Source of the DNA: Azolla caroliniana | Lineage: Eukaryota > Polypodiophyta | DNA: 64,000 nucleotides | NCBI GenBank assembly: GCA_043228905.1 | Contig: JBHGNT010000003.1 | Coordinates: 310,001 to 374,000 of the forward strand | Direction of reading: 5' to 3' | The notes under the pieces: model-generated | The model's input: the letters and a program-made list of their open reading frames with translations, nothing else | What the model was told of the DNA's origin: nothing | Databases searched by the model: none | Shown here: positions 10,358-21,431 of the stretch, one piece after another | Layout of the letters: each line of letters starts with the position of its first letter | Position numbering within the stretch: the first letter of the stretch is position 1 | Translations under genes and position numbers: made by a program

Positions 10358-10613
10358 GGATTGATGGGCCTTAACTCCCACTCCTCACACGTACTACTAT
10401 GCCCCTTACTCACCTCGTACTCCTATGTAACCCTCTCTTTCTCATGTGGATGTGCACATAAGTGCACATCACATTTACATTTTTAGGAATCTTACAATTT
10501 ACATTTGTTCTTATTAATATTTATGAATACATCATGTGCATGTGCAACATTGCACACCCCGGTTTTGCTCACTTCGCTCGATTTTCCCCCTATGGACGAA
10601 AATCTTCACGACA
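10358..10613 (-). repeat. Gyp-C 5' LTR, partial
   Basis: This repeats about 9139-9394 nearly base for base (TTGATGGGCCTTAACTCCC onward) and ends CTTCACGACA. The first ~440 bp of this LTR are absent, so the junction near 10358 is a deletion breakpoint. Confidence 0.75.
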
Positions 10614-10960
10614 GCGGGCCACGGCAAGGGTGAAAGAAGCGAGAATCCGGAGCAAGGCCTGGTTCGACTGGACACACCGGCTCCAACCAAGGAAGATTGA
10701 GGAAGGCGATTGGGTGTTAGTCTACGACAACAACCTCGACAACTAGCATAGGTCTAGGTTTAAGTTCGCAAAGCGATGGTTTGGGCCATACGTGGTAATT
10801 AGCGTCAACGATAACGCGACGTATAATCTCGCGGAGCTCGACGGGATCCGAATGACGACTCTAGTGGCCAAGAAGCGGATAAAGGCCTTCAAAAGGCGGA
10901 GCGAGGCGGAACCGGACCCAGGAGCTGAAAGGACCAATTCAGAAGGGAAGGACGAGTAGC
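10614..10960 (+). pseudogene. pol: Gyp-B integrase C-terminal GPY/F region
   Basis: This resumes the integrase after Gyp-C: WTHRLQPRKIEEGDWVLVYD, then a stop at 10744-10746, then KFAKRWFGPYVV (the GPY/F module) and an Asp/Glu/Lys-rich tail ending near 10960. No chromodomain follows. Confidence 0.8.
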
Positions 10961-11033
10961 AAATGGCCTAGAATCCCTCACTAAAATCGCTGCCCGGCAC
11001 ATAACGGAGTATGTGCGGTTTAGTGGGGGTGGA

Positions 11034-11799
11034 TGTCGTGAAGATTCCGGGCCATCGGTAGAAACAATGTCAAACGCGCGGGAGCACTAGTGTGCACGAG
11101 TGCACATTCCTAGTGAATTAGATAGTGTAAGTACTATGCATAGGAAAAAGGAGGTGTACTAGGTAGTTAAAGCATTAATAGGGATTCAGACATCGCGTAA
11201 GTAGGGACAATTACAAGGAGAGCGAATCAGGGGGGAGAATTTAGGAAGTTAAAGCGACAAGGCCATGAATGCTCTGTAATGGTCGCTCCTTGTGCTATAA
11301 AAGGGGTGACCCTCGACTGTTTTTGGGGATGTCCATTTTTTAGAGAGAGGAGAAAAGAGAGACAAAGACCAAAGAAGACGAGGAGTCCTACGACGTGCCA
11401 CCGGAAGGCGCTTCCCCTACTCGCGTCAAACGCCTGAGTGCTCCCGACCAGGGGATCGACCTTCTGTTTGCCCACTCATCTCCGTATTTGACTATTGTAG
11501 AGCCTACACTTGAACACCGGCACTGATCCGGTTGTAATCACCCACATCACCACGCGCATATATTGATTAATAGAAGCTTATCCACCTAACGCAAGTCATT
11601 CTTAGCATATCTGTCTGCGCCTGTGTCTAGGCACGTTCCTCTTACACTATCTCTTTCGTTTCGCTAATCTTTTTTGTTTAAACCGCAATCTCAAGGCTCA
11701 CGTAAACCACAGACTCTTCCTCCTCGCTTCTCAATTCCTTGGTTCAAGACCCCTGTGGTCCTGCCCAACTTCTACGCATCCGCGAGGATTTCCTCGACA
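11034..11799 (+). repeat. Gyp-B 3' LTR (766 bp)
   Basis: It starts TGTCGTGAAG right after the purine-rich TTAGTGGGGGTGGA and ends CCTCGACA. A TATA box CTATAAAAGG is at 11295-11304. The end is similar to the Gyp-G LTR terminus. ACGT follows at 11800-11803. Confidence 0.75.
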
Positions 11800-12680
11800 A
11801 CGTGCGGGATAGGGGCCAAGTGGGTGTCCTGTTGGAGACAGATGATGGGCTGACGACCAACTGGGCCGTGGTCAAGGGGGTCTGCAGCCAGTTCGACAAA
11901 TGGCGAGAGTGGTGCAACGAGAAGTCGTTGGCGACGGGACCCACCCTGGCAAGGAAGTTCGACAAGCCTTCGCCGGCACAAAGGGAGGAAATCCAGGATT
12001 GTCTTTTAAACTGGCCCAGCGTCGACCGAAGCGGTCAAGGGCCCATTCGAGGGAGCGGCTCTTTAGGAGCTGACACAAATGGTGCGCGACCTACAAATTG
12101 TGCAAGCCTGAAGAGACAGTGGAGGGAAACCACGTGACTGAAGGCCACCGGCTGGACAACGGTGTATGTGGTGTGACGGGGTTGGGCATAGCCGGCGAGA
12201 TTGCGTGGAGTTTGCCAATGCCCTCAAGGGTAATGTGGTGTACCTATGGAACGGACAGGTGCACGCTGGTGATACTCGGAGAGAGGTGGAGACGAATTTC
12301 GGGCGTGGCAGGATGAAGCAGCTAATGGAAGAAGCGGAGGCGCGCCATGTGGAGGTCGTCCATTATTCAGCATCGGCCGGGATCCGGGTGGGAAGTGACG
12401 AAGACCGGAAAACGAAGGACTCTGGCTTCTGGCCCTCGATGCTAGAAGGCCTCTCTATCACACGACTTAAGAGGGAGGAAGAGAGTCGCGCAGAGCGGCG
12501 GGTTCGGGAGGTCATTGGATGGGACGATCCGGTTGAGGAGAAGAGCGGTCTCGTGGAAGCTGCGTGCCAAAACTATGAGGTTCTGGTAGAAGACAAGCGC
12601 ATGGGAAAGGCCAAGAGGTGTTGGGCCCTCACAGCGGTACGAGACCTGGTTCGGGAAGAAGCAAAACGATGCCGGTAACC
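11800..12680 (+). pseudogene. gag: Gyp-D gag, C-terminal two thirds
   Basis: The fragment starts at RDRGQVGVLLETDDG of the capsid-like domain. A CCHC zinc knuckle (C-MW-C-DGVG-H-SRRD-C) is encoded around 12163-12204, followed by the family's GRGRMKQLMEEAEARHVE segment. Frameshifts near 12030-12160 break it. Gag would package element RNA; this copy is dead. Confidence 0.7.
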
Positions 12681-12719
12681 CTGGCGCACCGGACAAAACG
12701 AAGCAAGCCGGTTACCGGC

Positions 12720-13434
12720 TAAGCACCGAGATTGAAAGGACAACGGACCTGCGGAAGGTTCTAGAAGAACAGATCCTCGACAGCAAGGTCGAGCTATCTT
12801 TGTGGGATGTGCTTGGGATCGTGAAGAAGGAATTCCATGATTCCATCGTAGATGTAGTGAAGCGCAAGCAGCTCTCTACAAGCCGGAACCGAAGAAGCTG
12901 GTGGAGGTGCGGAAGACGCACCTGGAGGATGCGGCCCTAGAAGACGAGTCAGCGGATAGCCACTACTCGAAGTTACACCGGGGTAGGGCCACCACGGAAA
13001 CCCCTGTCCGGATCAGGGATGTGCAGGAGCCGGTGGTTGCATTGATAGACCATGGTTTGCAGATAAACCTGATGTCCATGGACTTCTACAGGAAAGGGAA
13101 GTGGCCAATCAACACCAAGCACGGTTGGAAGATACGCGCGGCAACGCGCGCAATAGAGGAGTTGCACGGGGCGTGCCCGAATGTACGCGTGAAGATTGGG
13201 GATGTCGAGGTAGATCAACATTTCTTCGTGCAGGAGACGTCCTCGCACCCGGTGATACTCAACGAACCGTTCATTACGGCGGCACGCATGGAAACAAAGG
13301 TGCTTGATAATGGGTCGGCGTATGCGCGTGTAAGAAGCCAAGATGGACGACACTCCGTCCAATTCTTGACAGTAAGCCCGAACCATGAGAGGAACCGCGA
13401 GACCCTCGGCGGCGATAACGGAGGGGATTTTTAG
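12720..13434 (+). pseudogene. Gyp-D gag-pro C-terminal part: protease
   Basis: The best frame covers 12901-13434 and holds VALIDHGLQINLMSMDFY, the position of the aspartic protease active site, with Asp-His-Gly in place of Asp-Ser/Thr-Gly as in the whole family and Leu where others have Ser. QETSSHPVILNEPFITAARMETKVLD follows. It ends GGDF followed by TAG at 13432-13434. Confidence 0.75.
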
Positions 13435-13468
13435 AGAGGGCTATCAAGGTGTGGGGCCGTGATAGTCC
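13425..13468 (+). promoter_or_regulatory. Putative -1 frameshift signal, Gyp-D
   Basis: Slippery GGATTTT (13425-13431) is followed at once by TAG, a 6-nt spacer, and a 9-bp stem: GGGCTATCA (13438-13446) pairs with TGATAGTCC (13460-13468) around a 13-nt loop, with one G-U pair. The pol frame is open in the -1 register across the stop. This is the strongest stem of the five copies. Confidence 0.65.
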
Positions 13469-14866
13469 GGGCACATTGGAGGAACCCCACACATGTACCA
13501 TAGGTAGGAAGTTTTGGTTCTCTGAGAATGGAGGTTGTACTTTAGCTAGCGTCATCGGTCGGGAAAGGAAGCGGGCGGAGGAATGGCTCAGGGTATGCGG
13601 AGTCCTCGCCCCCAATGAAGAAATTAACGGCGCTGTGGAGGCGGTCTCTTTTGACGACACCTTGGGGGTTTTACGGAAGGTGTTTAAAGAAGGCCTCAAT
13701 GGAGACCGGATGATCCCGGTTAGTTCCTTGGAGATGTACAAAGTCATCGCTAACTTCGGGAAAGGGGTCGGCTTTGACCGGATGGCCCGTGTGGATACCA
13801 AGTACAAGACTGTGGACTGGAAGGTGAGGCCAGTCGCATCAGACCCGAGTCTACGAGATCCGGCCGGCATAGGACACCGATTCACTAACACGACGCTATG
13901 GGAGCTCAAGGTCGGTAGGGGTGGGTTTCTACTACCGTCGGAAGACGACCGGTTTCAGAGGATGCTCGGGAGGCATGGAAAAGCCTTCGCATTCTCACTG
14001 GGGAAATCGGGTGCGTGGACCCGACAATCGTTGAACCAATGGTAATCTTCATGGTACCGCACATACCATGGAATCTCAAACCGATTTCGGTACCCAGAGC
14101 TCACATCCCAAAGTTGATGGAGCTACTGAAGCAGAAGGTGGAGATGGGCATCCTCGAGCCGTCGAGTGCCCCATATTCGAGCCAGTGGTTTACAGTGCCA
14201 AAGAAGAACGACATGTTGAGATTCATTCAGGACCTAAAACCGGTCAATAAAGTGACCATTCGAAATGCAGGTATCGGGCCGACCGTTGATGAATTTGAAG
14301 AGGCCTTCGCCGGAAGGTCACTCTATTCGGTCGGGGATCTATACTTAGGGTATGACCAATTCCAACTAGCCATGGGAAGCAGGGATATTACGACGATGCG
14401 AACCCCTCTTGGCCTAGTACGGATGTGTACCTTACCGCAAGGAGGGACCAACTCGGTGGCGCACATGATGAACGCTATGAACAAACTACTGAGGGACTGC
14501 ATCCCGAACATCACCATTCAATTCCTAGAAGACATCCCGATAAAGGGGTGTCCAGTGGAAGAGAAGGACGAGACGGTTCGGGCGGATGGATGCCAGAGGT
14601 TCGTGGCAGACCACGTCGAAGACTGCGAGAAGGTGTTATAGAGGCTTGAAAGGGCAAGGCTCACCTTCTCCGGAGAGAAGTCGGCGTCCGGGCAATCAAA
14701 GATCCTAGTAGTCGGGCACATGTGCGGGCCCTACGGCCGGAAACCGTCTCCGGCAAAGGTAGGGGCAATCTCCGTCATGAAAGAAGAATGTAGAATCAGT
14801 ACGGTGGTTGAAGGACGCCCTTGTCGCGGCGCCAACGCTTCGGAAAGCGGTTTACGGCAAGAACGT
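13431..14866 (+). pseudogene. pol: Gyp-D pol: linker and reverse transcriptase
   Basis: The -1 frame opens at 13431 and runs through the linker (FDDTLGVLRKVFKEGL, STKYKTV-like, ELKVGRGGFLLP) to 14045; RT continues from 14015 in another frame with VPHIPWNLKPISVPRAHIP, VPKKNDMLRFIQDLKPVNK, YSVGDLYLGYDQF and FLEDIPIKG, where the first catalytic Asp is now Glu. A TAG at 14639-14641 stands where relatives have CAG. A short deletion near 14795 precedes the break at 14867. Confidence 0.75.
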
Positions 14867-15659
14867 TGTCGTGGAGAAAACCGTCCCTAGGCGGAATCAG
14901 AGAATATCGGGAGAATTGGCGGAGTGCATCATGTGTACTCAACCTTGAAAAAACGTGTGAATAGTAGGAGTCAAGTCGGGACAGAGATTCCCATGTAAGT
15001 CGGGATTCATCCCACATTGTAACGCATCCCTCTCCTTGTTCTATAAAAGGAAGGGAGCGCCCCTTTGTGAAGGGGTTGCCCATTTTGAGTCATAAGGGTA
15101 TACCATTTTGTGTTCTTTTCTAGGGTTAGCTACATTCTTTCTTTTCTTCTCTTTTTTTTTTCTTCCTCCTTCTCCTGCTCGAGGAGTCGAGCAGTAGCTA
15201 TGGCGGCAAAGCTGTTAGGTTAACCTCTCTTCTTCTGTGCGTAACTGGCTCGTAGCAATGGTTGTATTATTCCCCTTGCTCGGTCCCTTGTGCAAGACCC
15301 TGCTCGGCGCGACAGCCCGTGAGCTCCCCGACCGGCGGCTTGGCAACCGACTACGACTTTTACCTACCTTGGTTTGGCTTGAAGCCGGGGTAGTATTATT
15401 TCACTTGTAATATACATACTCTTGTTTGTCTATGCATATCGGTGTATTTGGTGGAGTCGGAAGCACAACCCCTTGCTTCCTGTGCATAAGAGTTGGCGAC
15501 GTGTGCACACACTCTCTTCTGTCTTCTCTCTCTCTCTCTCTCTCGTGTTCGGTTGCCTCCGGGACGTGTCTGGAATCGTCTTCTCGGCTTCCCTTCTTCT
15601 CTAGTCCGAGACCCTCGTGGTCCTGCCCCTTCTACACGCACACGCGTAACAATGCGACA
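14867..15659 (+). repeat. P1 5' LTR (793 bp)
   Basis: It starts TGTCGTGGAG, ends CAATGCGACA, and carries a TATA box CTATAAAAGG at 15041-15050 followed by a (CT)n run near 15520-15545. The left flank is ACGT. The primer site TGGTGAACCCGACGTGA follows at 15664-15680, the same as in Gyp-F, Gyp-G and Gyp-H. Confidence 0.8.
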
Positions 15660-15697
15660 TATTTGGTGAACCCGACGTGAAGGGACGGCAAGGGAGA

Positions 15698-17060
15698 ATG
15701 GAGCTGGAAGAAGACGACTTCGCGCAACTTTTTGTCGAAGCGGTGAGGGAGTTTGGATGAGCAACGGCAAGAAGAGAGACGACGCAACAAGCTGTCGAAT
15801 GCGTGGTCGAAAGAGTCGGCCGTTTCAACGGGGACAAGGTCCCGTACTACTTGGAAGCCTACAACGCGGAAATGGAGGAGCGAGATGTAGACGAGGCGTT
15901 GAGGCTGGAGTTCTTCTGTCGGGTCGTCGTCGTCCGTATGCACACAGAAGTGAAGGAGCTCCGAGAAGCTCATAGTTCGTGGGAGGCTTTCGAAGAGGCG
16001 CTCTTGCAGGCATATGGAGGACGTCGGAAGAGCTGAGGACGACGCGGCTTCGACCAGTAGGTTGCATCGGCGAAGACCCACCGGGGCGCAATGAAGGCGT
16101 TCTGAGAGTTCGAGCGACGGCTTGCTCGGCTCCCGGAGCGGGAACAAGGTTTGGTGGGGGCAGATAAAGTCCTGTTGTTCGTCAGGTCGATCGACCGAGC
16201 GGAACGGGAGGCCATCGGGATTGACGAAGACGAGGACGGAGCGAATGGCCTTACCGAGGACTGGTCGAAGGTCGGAAAGGTATGCCAACGACTAGATGAC
16301 GAGCGAGCCGAGAAGGCTAAGAGGAAGGAGCGCGACGACGTGCCATCACAACGGGAAGAGGCCGAATGTTAAAGAGAGTCGGCAAGGGCCGGTTTCGGGG
16401 CCAGGATTGCGGAGGCATACGCAACTCTCGAGGCGATGCTCGAGGAAGAGGAAAGATCGAGGCCGCGAGCCGAGGTTGAGGAGACAAACTTGCCCCACGA
16501 GACGGCAGAAGATCAGTACAACGGTACCACGAGAGAGGGTGCGGAACAAAACGCCCTCTTGACTTGCAGAGATAGAACGGCCAAGGACGAGGCCGAGATA
16601 CCGATCGCGGGATTGGAACATCGGGACCGGCGGGTTCGGGCACATCAGCCCGAGGCTCCGGACATTGGAGAAGCAAGACCAGGCGGGGCTTGCGCGATTG
16701 GTAAGGAGTCGACCATCGACCACGAAGAGCCGGTGGCTACGGACAAGGAGGGTGTAAAAAGGCCGGGTGATTCTACGCATCTTCCCGCACTTGCTCCCGA
16801 GACGATGGCAATCGAGCCCGAGTGCCCACATGAGTCCCTGGAGGAGGAAGGCGGCGGCGTAAGACCGAGAATCGCCGGCGAGACGATTCAAGGAGTGGAC
16901 AAGAGCTCTCGGAACCGATCCTGGAGAACTCGGCATTCGGGCCCTTACGCCCATGTGAGAACGAGGAGATGGATGACGGTATCGAGGAGTCCTGGCACGA
17001 TGCTAGCGAAGTTGGATGGGAGACGGCCCGTGAGAAGGTCGACGAAGGAACCATGAAACG
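15698..17060 (+). pseudogene. gag: P1 gag-like gene
   Basis: The ATG at 15698 starts MELEEDDF, in the place of the P2 gag start, but a frameshift follows within 20 codons. Capsid-like sequence then appears in pieces: VGRFNGDKVPYYLEAYNAEM, SSWEAFEEALLQAYGG, and an open C-terminal block (16436-17056) rich in Glu, Arg and Thr. In P1 the C-terminal block is longer than in P2 because P2 lost one base near 28890. No zinc knuckle is visible. Confidence 0.65.
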
Positions 17061-17949
17061 ATCCGACTGGGGACCGACCTGCGCGGCCCTCCGATTCGGG
17101 TGGGGCGCGATCCGGTCGTGGATTATTCGACAGGGGCCACAATTGGCATGAAGGTGCCGATACGAGAGAGGGGACGGAATGAGCCACCCTCTTTTACATG
17201 GGGAGAAAGACCAACTGGGCGAAGGTCGGGAATCGGGAAGAAGATGATCGACAGTACGGAATGAGTCCGGCAGGATCGGAATCGGGGCCGAAACTCTGGG
17301 CATTGGAGAATCAAGCCCAAGCGGGGCTTGATCGATCATAAACCGGATACTTTCCACCGACACCACTAAAAGGGTCGGTGGCCCCGGATGAGTCGTGGGA
17401 GTCGTTACGAAATCGGTTACCCCACATCTCGACCAGAGACTTCAGCAGTTCAAGCCAACGAGGCAACTGAGACCGAAAGAGATGGAAGATGGAGGCGGGA
17501 ACACAGTGAGGAGAGCGACGACGAGTTCAGGAGAAGTCCAAGGGATGAAGCGGAGAATGAAGACCGGTCCTATGGAGTTCCTTACACCGATCCGGCTGTC
17601 GGCGCGAGTGCCGGCGTGAGTCCTATAGGAGAGATCGGTGGCGACAAGAGAACGGAGCCCGAAAATCCAGAGAATGACGGACAGACAGACGAGAATCGGG
17701 CGGAGTGGACTTCCGGGTAACCATTCCGGAAGGGAGGAAGAGAGCAGGCCTATGAAGAGGCCGGAAACACGGTACGTCGGTACCAGGGGAGAGGGTGTGG
17801 AGCGAGCCACCATCTCGACTTGCGGAAGAAGGAAGACTCGGGATAAGGGTCAGAGATACGACAAGCCCGAGGAGGATCCTTCACACTGGTTCTACAGACT
17901 CCGGCGGTCGGCCTGAGAGCCGGCATGAGGCCTAGAGTGACGAATGGTG
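17061..17949 (+). repeat. P1 internal repeat region, left part
   Basis: This GC-rich, purine-biased region contains a module around ACCGATCCGGCTGTCGG and CCGGCGTGAGTCCTATAGGA (17585-17640) that recurs at 23791, 24060, 35288 and 35711. A partial copy lies at 17886-17932. Long frames in all registers code only low-complexity charged sequence, so I do not call genes here. Confidence 0.6.
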
Positions 17950-18508
17950 TGACAGTAATACACGCTCCCGATGAAAAACGCTCGGCCACAACCGAGGCTA
18001 GAATCAAACACAGAAAACGGGTAATGAACGCACGACACAGTGAAGAGAAGAGTACACAGGATGTTAATGTGGAGAACCCAAACTAGGGAAAAAAAACCAC
18101 GGCAGCCCACAGACAGCAAACTATCACTATATCACAATGTACAATAGTAAAGCACCGAGGCAATGACCTCGAGCTTGCTATGTTCGCCATAGGCGGTGGT
18201 TACAACAGAGGCAACGACCTCTTCCTCTCTCTCTCTCTCTCTCTGTACACAATTACGCACTCAAATCTTGCACCAACAAGAATGACAACTACTATCTTTT
18301 ACTGAGTTTGCCCTAAGTCATATTTATACTAATATGACTTTTCGGATATTTACAAATATAGCCCTGATGGACTCTCGGAAAACATATTTACGAATATGTC
18401 CCTTCATCCGGTGAGCTCTTCTCACCGGGCCTTCACCATCCGGTGCTTGCCAGGTATTCGTCATCCGGTTCTTCTCACTTCCCATCCGGAGGGACCTATT
18501 TCCTAACA
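17950..18508 (-). repeat. Cop-1 3' LTR (559 bp)
   Basis: It shows a CT/GA microsatellite near 18220-18243 and a TATA-like TATAAATATGAC on the minus strand near 18325. It differs from the other Cop-1 LTR at scattered bases, so the insertion is clearly older than Cop-2. Confidence 0.8.
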
Positions 18509-18518
18509 AACTCCCCCT

Positions 18519-19046
18519 TCACTCCAGCATGGGATGTCTTACTAGTCCGATCCGCTTTCGACATGCATCCAACTTGTCAGGTAATAGTACTTTGCTCAGC
18601 TTATCTGACCCGTTCTCGGCCATGTGGATCTTCATCAGTGCGAACTCTCGATCTTCTACTCGCTCCCGGATCCAGTGATACTGACGCTGGATGTGCTTTG
18701 TCCTGGAGTGGTACGCTGCGTTCTTAGCAAGGTGGATGGCACTTTGACTGTCGCAATAGAGCCGATATTCATCTTGCTGGATACCGAGCTCTCCGATGAA
18801 GTGCTTCATCCATAGTATTTCCTTGCCGGCTTCCACAACCGCCATGTACTCTGCTTCCGTGGTTGACAACGCAACCGTCTTTTGCAGCCTCGACTGCCAC
18901 GAGACAACTCCCCCTGCATATGTCATTACATACCTGGATGTAGACTGGCTGGTATCCACATCAGCCGACTTGTCCGAATCGGTAAAACCGTCAAGTTGAG
19001 GTTTATCGGAGCCGAATCGGAGACACATGTTCGAAGTACCCTTCAA
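18519..19046 (-). pseudogene. pol: Cop-1 RNase H
   Basis: The frame contains GFTDSDKSADVDTSQSTSRY, VSWQSRLQKTVALSTTEAEYM and LYCDSQSAIHLAKN, the RNase H signature of copia elements with its acidic residues, and ends RHPMLE just before the purine tract. The upstream RT lies in other frames. Confidence 0.85.
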
Positions 19047-20583
19047 GTACCGGAGTATCCATTTGACCGCATTCTAGTGCTCCTTGCCGGAATTGCTCAT
19101 AAGCCGGCTCACCACTCCGACTGCGTATCTTATATCCGGTCGGGTACACACCATTGCTTACATTAAGCTCCCGACGGCAAAGGCATATGGAACCTTCATC
19201 ATATCAACCTTCTCTACTTTCGTCTTCGGGCTTTGCTTACCGGATAATCTGCAGTTTGCCGGGAGTGTTGAACCGACCGGTTTCGCTTCTAGCATGTTGA
19301 ACCGTTGAAGCACCTTTGTCACGTATTTCTCCTGTGACAGCCACAATTGCTTCGTTGGCCGGTTCTGTCTTGCCGGACCCAAGTCTTTCATTGCGAAAGT
19401 TCGGTTGAGAGCCTTCTTCAACATCCGTATTCAGGCTTGGTCCCGTCCGACGATCAACATGTCATCCACGTACAGAAGGAGTATCAGGAAGTTGCCTCCT
19501 TCGAACTTCTTCACAAACATGCAGTGATCGGCCTGCGTCTTGTGATACCCTTGATCGTTCATGAAGGAGTCAAACTTTCGGTACCATTGTTGGGCTCTTC
19601 TTCAACCGGCAAACCAGGGGCTCCTTCCCTTTCTCCACAAATCGTTTCGGTTGCTACATGTAGATCTCCTCTTCGAGGTCACCGTGAAGGAATGCCGTCT
19701 TCATGTCCAACTGCTCTACCTCGACGTCCATGCTTGCCGCTATACTCAGCACCGTCCGGATGGAGGTCATCTTTACTACTGGGGCAAATATCTCGTCGAA
19801 GTCCACACCCTTCTTCTGTTGGAACCCCTTCACCACGATCCTGGCTTTGTATCTTGGGGGGTGTCCGGCATCTCCCGGTTTCAACTTGTACACCCACTTG
19901 TTTCGGAGTGCCCGCTTTCCTTTCGGCAACTCCACCAATTCGTACGTATAGTTCTTATGCAGGGAATCCATCTCATCTTGCATGACACTTAACCATTTGC
20001 GGCTGTGGGTGTCATCCTTCGCTTCTTCGAAGCTTTCTGGCTCTCCCTCATCAGTCAACAACATATGCTCTTCATCCGGAAATCTCCGGGGGGGCCTTCT
20101 CTTTCTGAGAGGATATCTCCGTCTTTGGCTTTCGGCAACCGGCTCCTCTGTTTGTTCTTCATCCGAATCCGATTCAGGATCTTGGCTGGTTACGATTTCA
20201 GCTTCCTCTACTTCTTCTTCTGCTGGTTCGATATCCTCACCGTAACCGGCTGGTTCCTCGAGTGTCAACCGGCTCTTAGTCGGGTGTGTCCGAATCTCAT
20301 CGGAGTTCATTATCTTCTTCTCCAACACCCAATCGGCAAGAGTCTTGTCCTCCATGAAGATAATATCACGACTCCGGAAAGCCTTCTTGTCAACCGGATC
20401 CCACACTCGGTAGCCGAACTCATCATCGCCGTATCCGAGGAATATGCATGGCCGGGTCTTTGGATCCAACCTTCCTCTTGGGTCCTTAGCAACATGCACG
20501 TACGCGAGACACCCGAACACCTTCAGATGCTTGTAGGACACTTCCTTACTGGTCCACACCTTCTGCTGTGTGTCTCCATCCAA
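19047..20583 (-). pseudogene. pol: Cop-1 reverse transcriptase
   Basis: RT is spread over frames 19654-20583 and 19158-19424. It begins with the integrase C-terminal border (KVFGCLAYVHVAKDPRG, IFLGYGDDEFGYRVWDP), then NKWVYKLKPGDAGHPPRYKA, FAPVVKMTSIRTVLSIAA and MKTAFLHGDLEEEIYM. The YVDDMLIVGR catalytic motif is readable near 19440-19490. A stop at 19654 and frameshifts inactivate it. Confidence 0.85.
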
Positions 20584-21431
20584 GGCACTGAGGATGATCT
20601 GTTTATCACATACGTCGTTGTCGACAACGCCTCAACCCAAAACGTCTTGGGTAATTTTGCAAGCGCCAACATACTCCGAACCCTTTCCATTATGGTCTGG
20701 TTCATCCTCTCGGCCAACCCGTTTAGTTCCGGCGTCTTCGGCACGGTAAATTCGAGCTGGATTCCCTTCGAGCGACAATACTCCTCGAACTGCCCCCCGT
20801 ATTCACCTCCGTTATCTGCTTAAACCGCCTTCAGCTTCCGGCCGGTTTCTCTTTCCACTCTTGTGTGGAGCTCTTTGAAGACGGATAGCACCTGATCCTT
20901 CGTCTTCAACGGTGTGGCCCACAGCTTCCGGTTGTGGTCATCTATGAACGTCACGAAGTACTGTGATCCGGTATGTGACTTCATGTCCACTTGACATACA
21001 TCAGTATGCACCAACACCAGTGGTGCATTACGTCTCATCGGTGGCCTCGATCGGAAGGAGGTCCGATTTTGTTTACCGGCCAGAAAATCAGTGCACTTCT
21101 CCAAGTGCACGTTCTTTACTGGAATGAGGTTGTCGTCTGCAAGCCTCTTCATCCCCTTCTCGCTCATGTGACACAGCCTCTTGTGCCACAACTCACCGGT
21201 AGTGTTGGAAACCATGTTCACTTCTTCCGGGCATAACCAGGCATTCATCATCCGGGCCCGAGCCACAATCAGGCTCCCTTTGCTGAACTTCATAACACCG
21301 TTCCGGATGCTACCCGTGTAGCCTTCATCATCTGGACGACTAGCTGATATCAGGTTCAGATGAACCTCCGGAAGGTGTCAGACATCCTTCAGCAGCAACT
21401 TGCATCTGTTTGGTGTTGTCAACCACACGTC
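20584..21431 (-). pseudogene. pol: Cop-1 integrase
   Basis: Frame 20820-21293 has the HHCC region (LWHKRLCHMSEKGMKRL..CTDFLAGK, with the third ligand partly altered) and the first catalytic Asp (VHTDVCQVDMKSH). A TAA at 20820-20822 comes just before ADNGGEY (second Asp), and the Glu segment (TPELNGLAERMNQT) follows near 20690-20740. Confidence 0.8.

Larger units (their letters stand above)
8696..10613 (-). mobile_element. Gyp-C: minus-strand LTR element with large internal loss, inserted in Gyp-B integrase
   Basis: A full LTR lies at 8696-9394 and the last ~256 bp of a second LTR at about 10358-10613; both end CTTCACGACA on the plus strand. The flanks are GTGG (8692-8695) and GCGG (10614-10617), a 4-bp duplication with one C-to-T change at a CpG. 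Removing the element restores the integrase frame (EDMERATAR). The polypurine tract is visible as its complement, TCCGCCCCCACC at 9395. The 5' LTR half, primer site and most coding sequence are gone. Confidence 0.8.
6422..11799 (+). mobile_element. Gyp-B: Ty3/gypsy element lacking its 5' part, with internal deletion and a nested insertion
   Basis: It keeps part of protease (from 6422), the RT, a fused integrase, the polypurine tract (TTAGTGGGGGTGGA ending at 11033) and a 3' LTR at 11034-11799. It is interrupted by Gyp-A at its left edge and Gyp-C at 8696-10613. The DNA right after its LTR begins ACGTGCGGGATAGG and continues the gag of Gyp-D, so Gyp-B inserted in that gag at an ACGT site. Its 5' LTR and gag are not in the window. 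Confidence 0.75.
11800..14866 (+). mobile_element. Gyp-D: Ty3/gypsy fragment (gag, protease, RT), cut on both sides
   Basis: It begins inside gag, immediately after the Gyp-B LTR, and ends inside the RT/RNase H border where the P1 LTR starts at 14867 next to an ACGT. Neither its LTRs nor its integrase are in the window. Confidence 0.75.

Noticed and set aside
9491-10486. 331-codon plus-strand frame as a host gene
   Set aside because: It spans the Gyp-C interior and LTR, overlaps a long opposite frame and has no recognisable domain.
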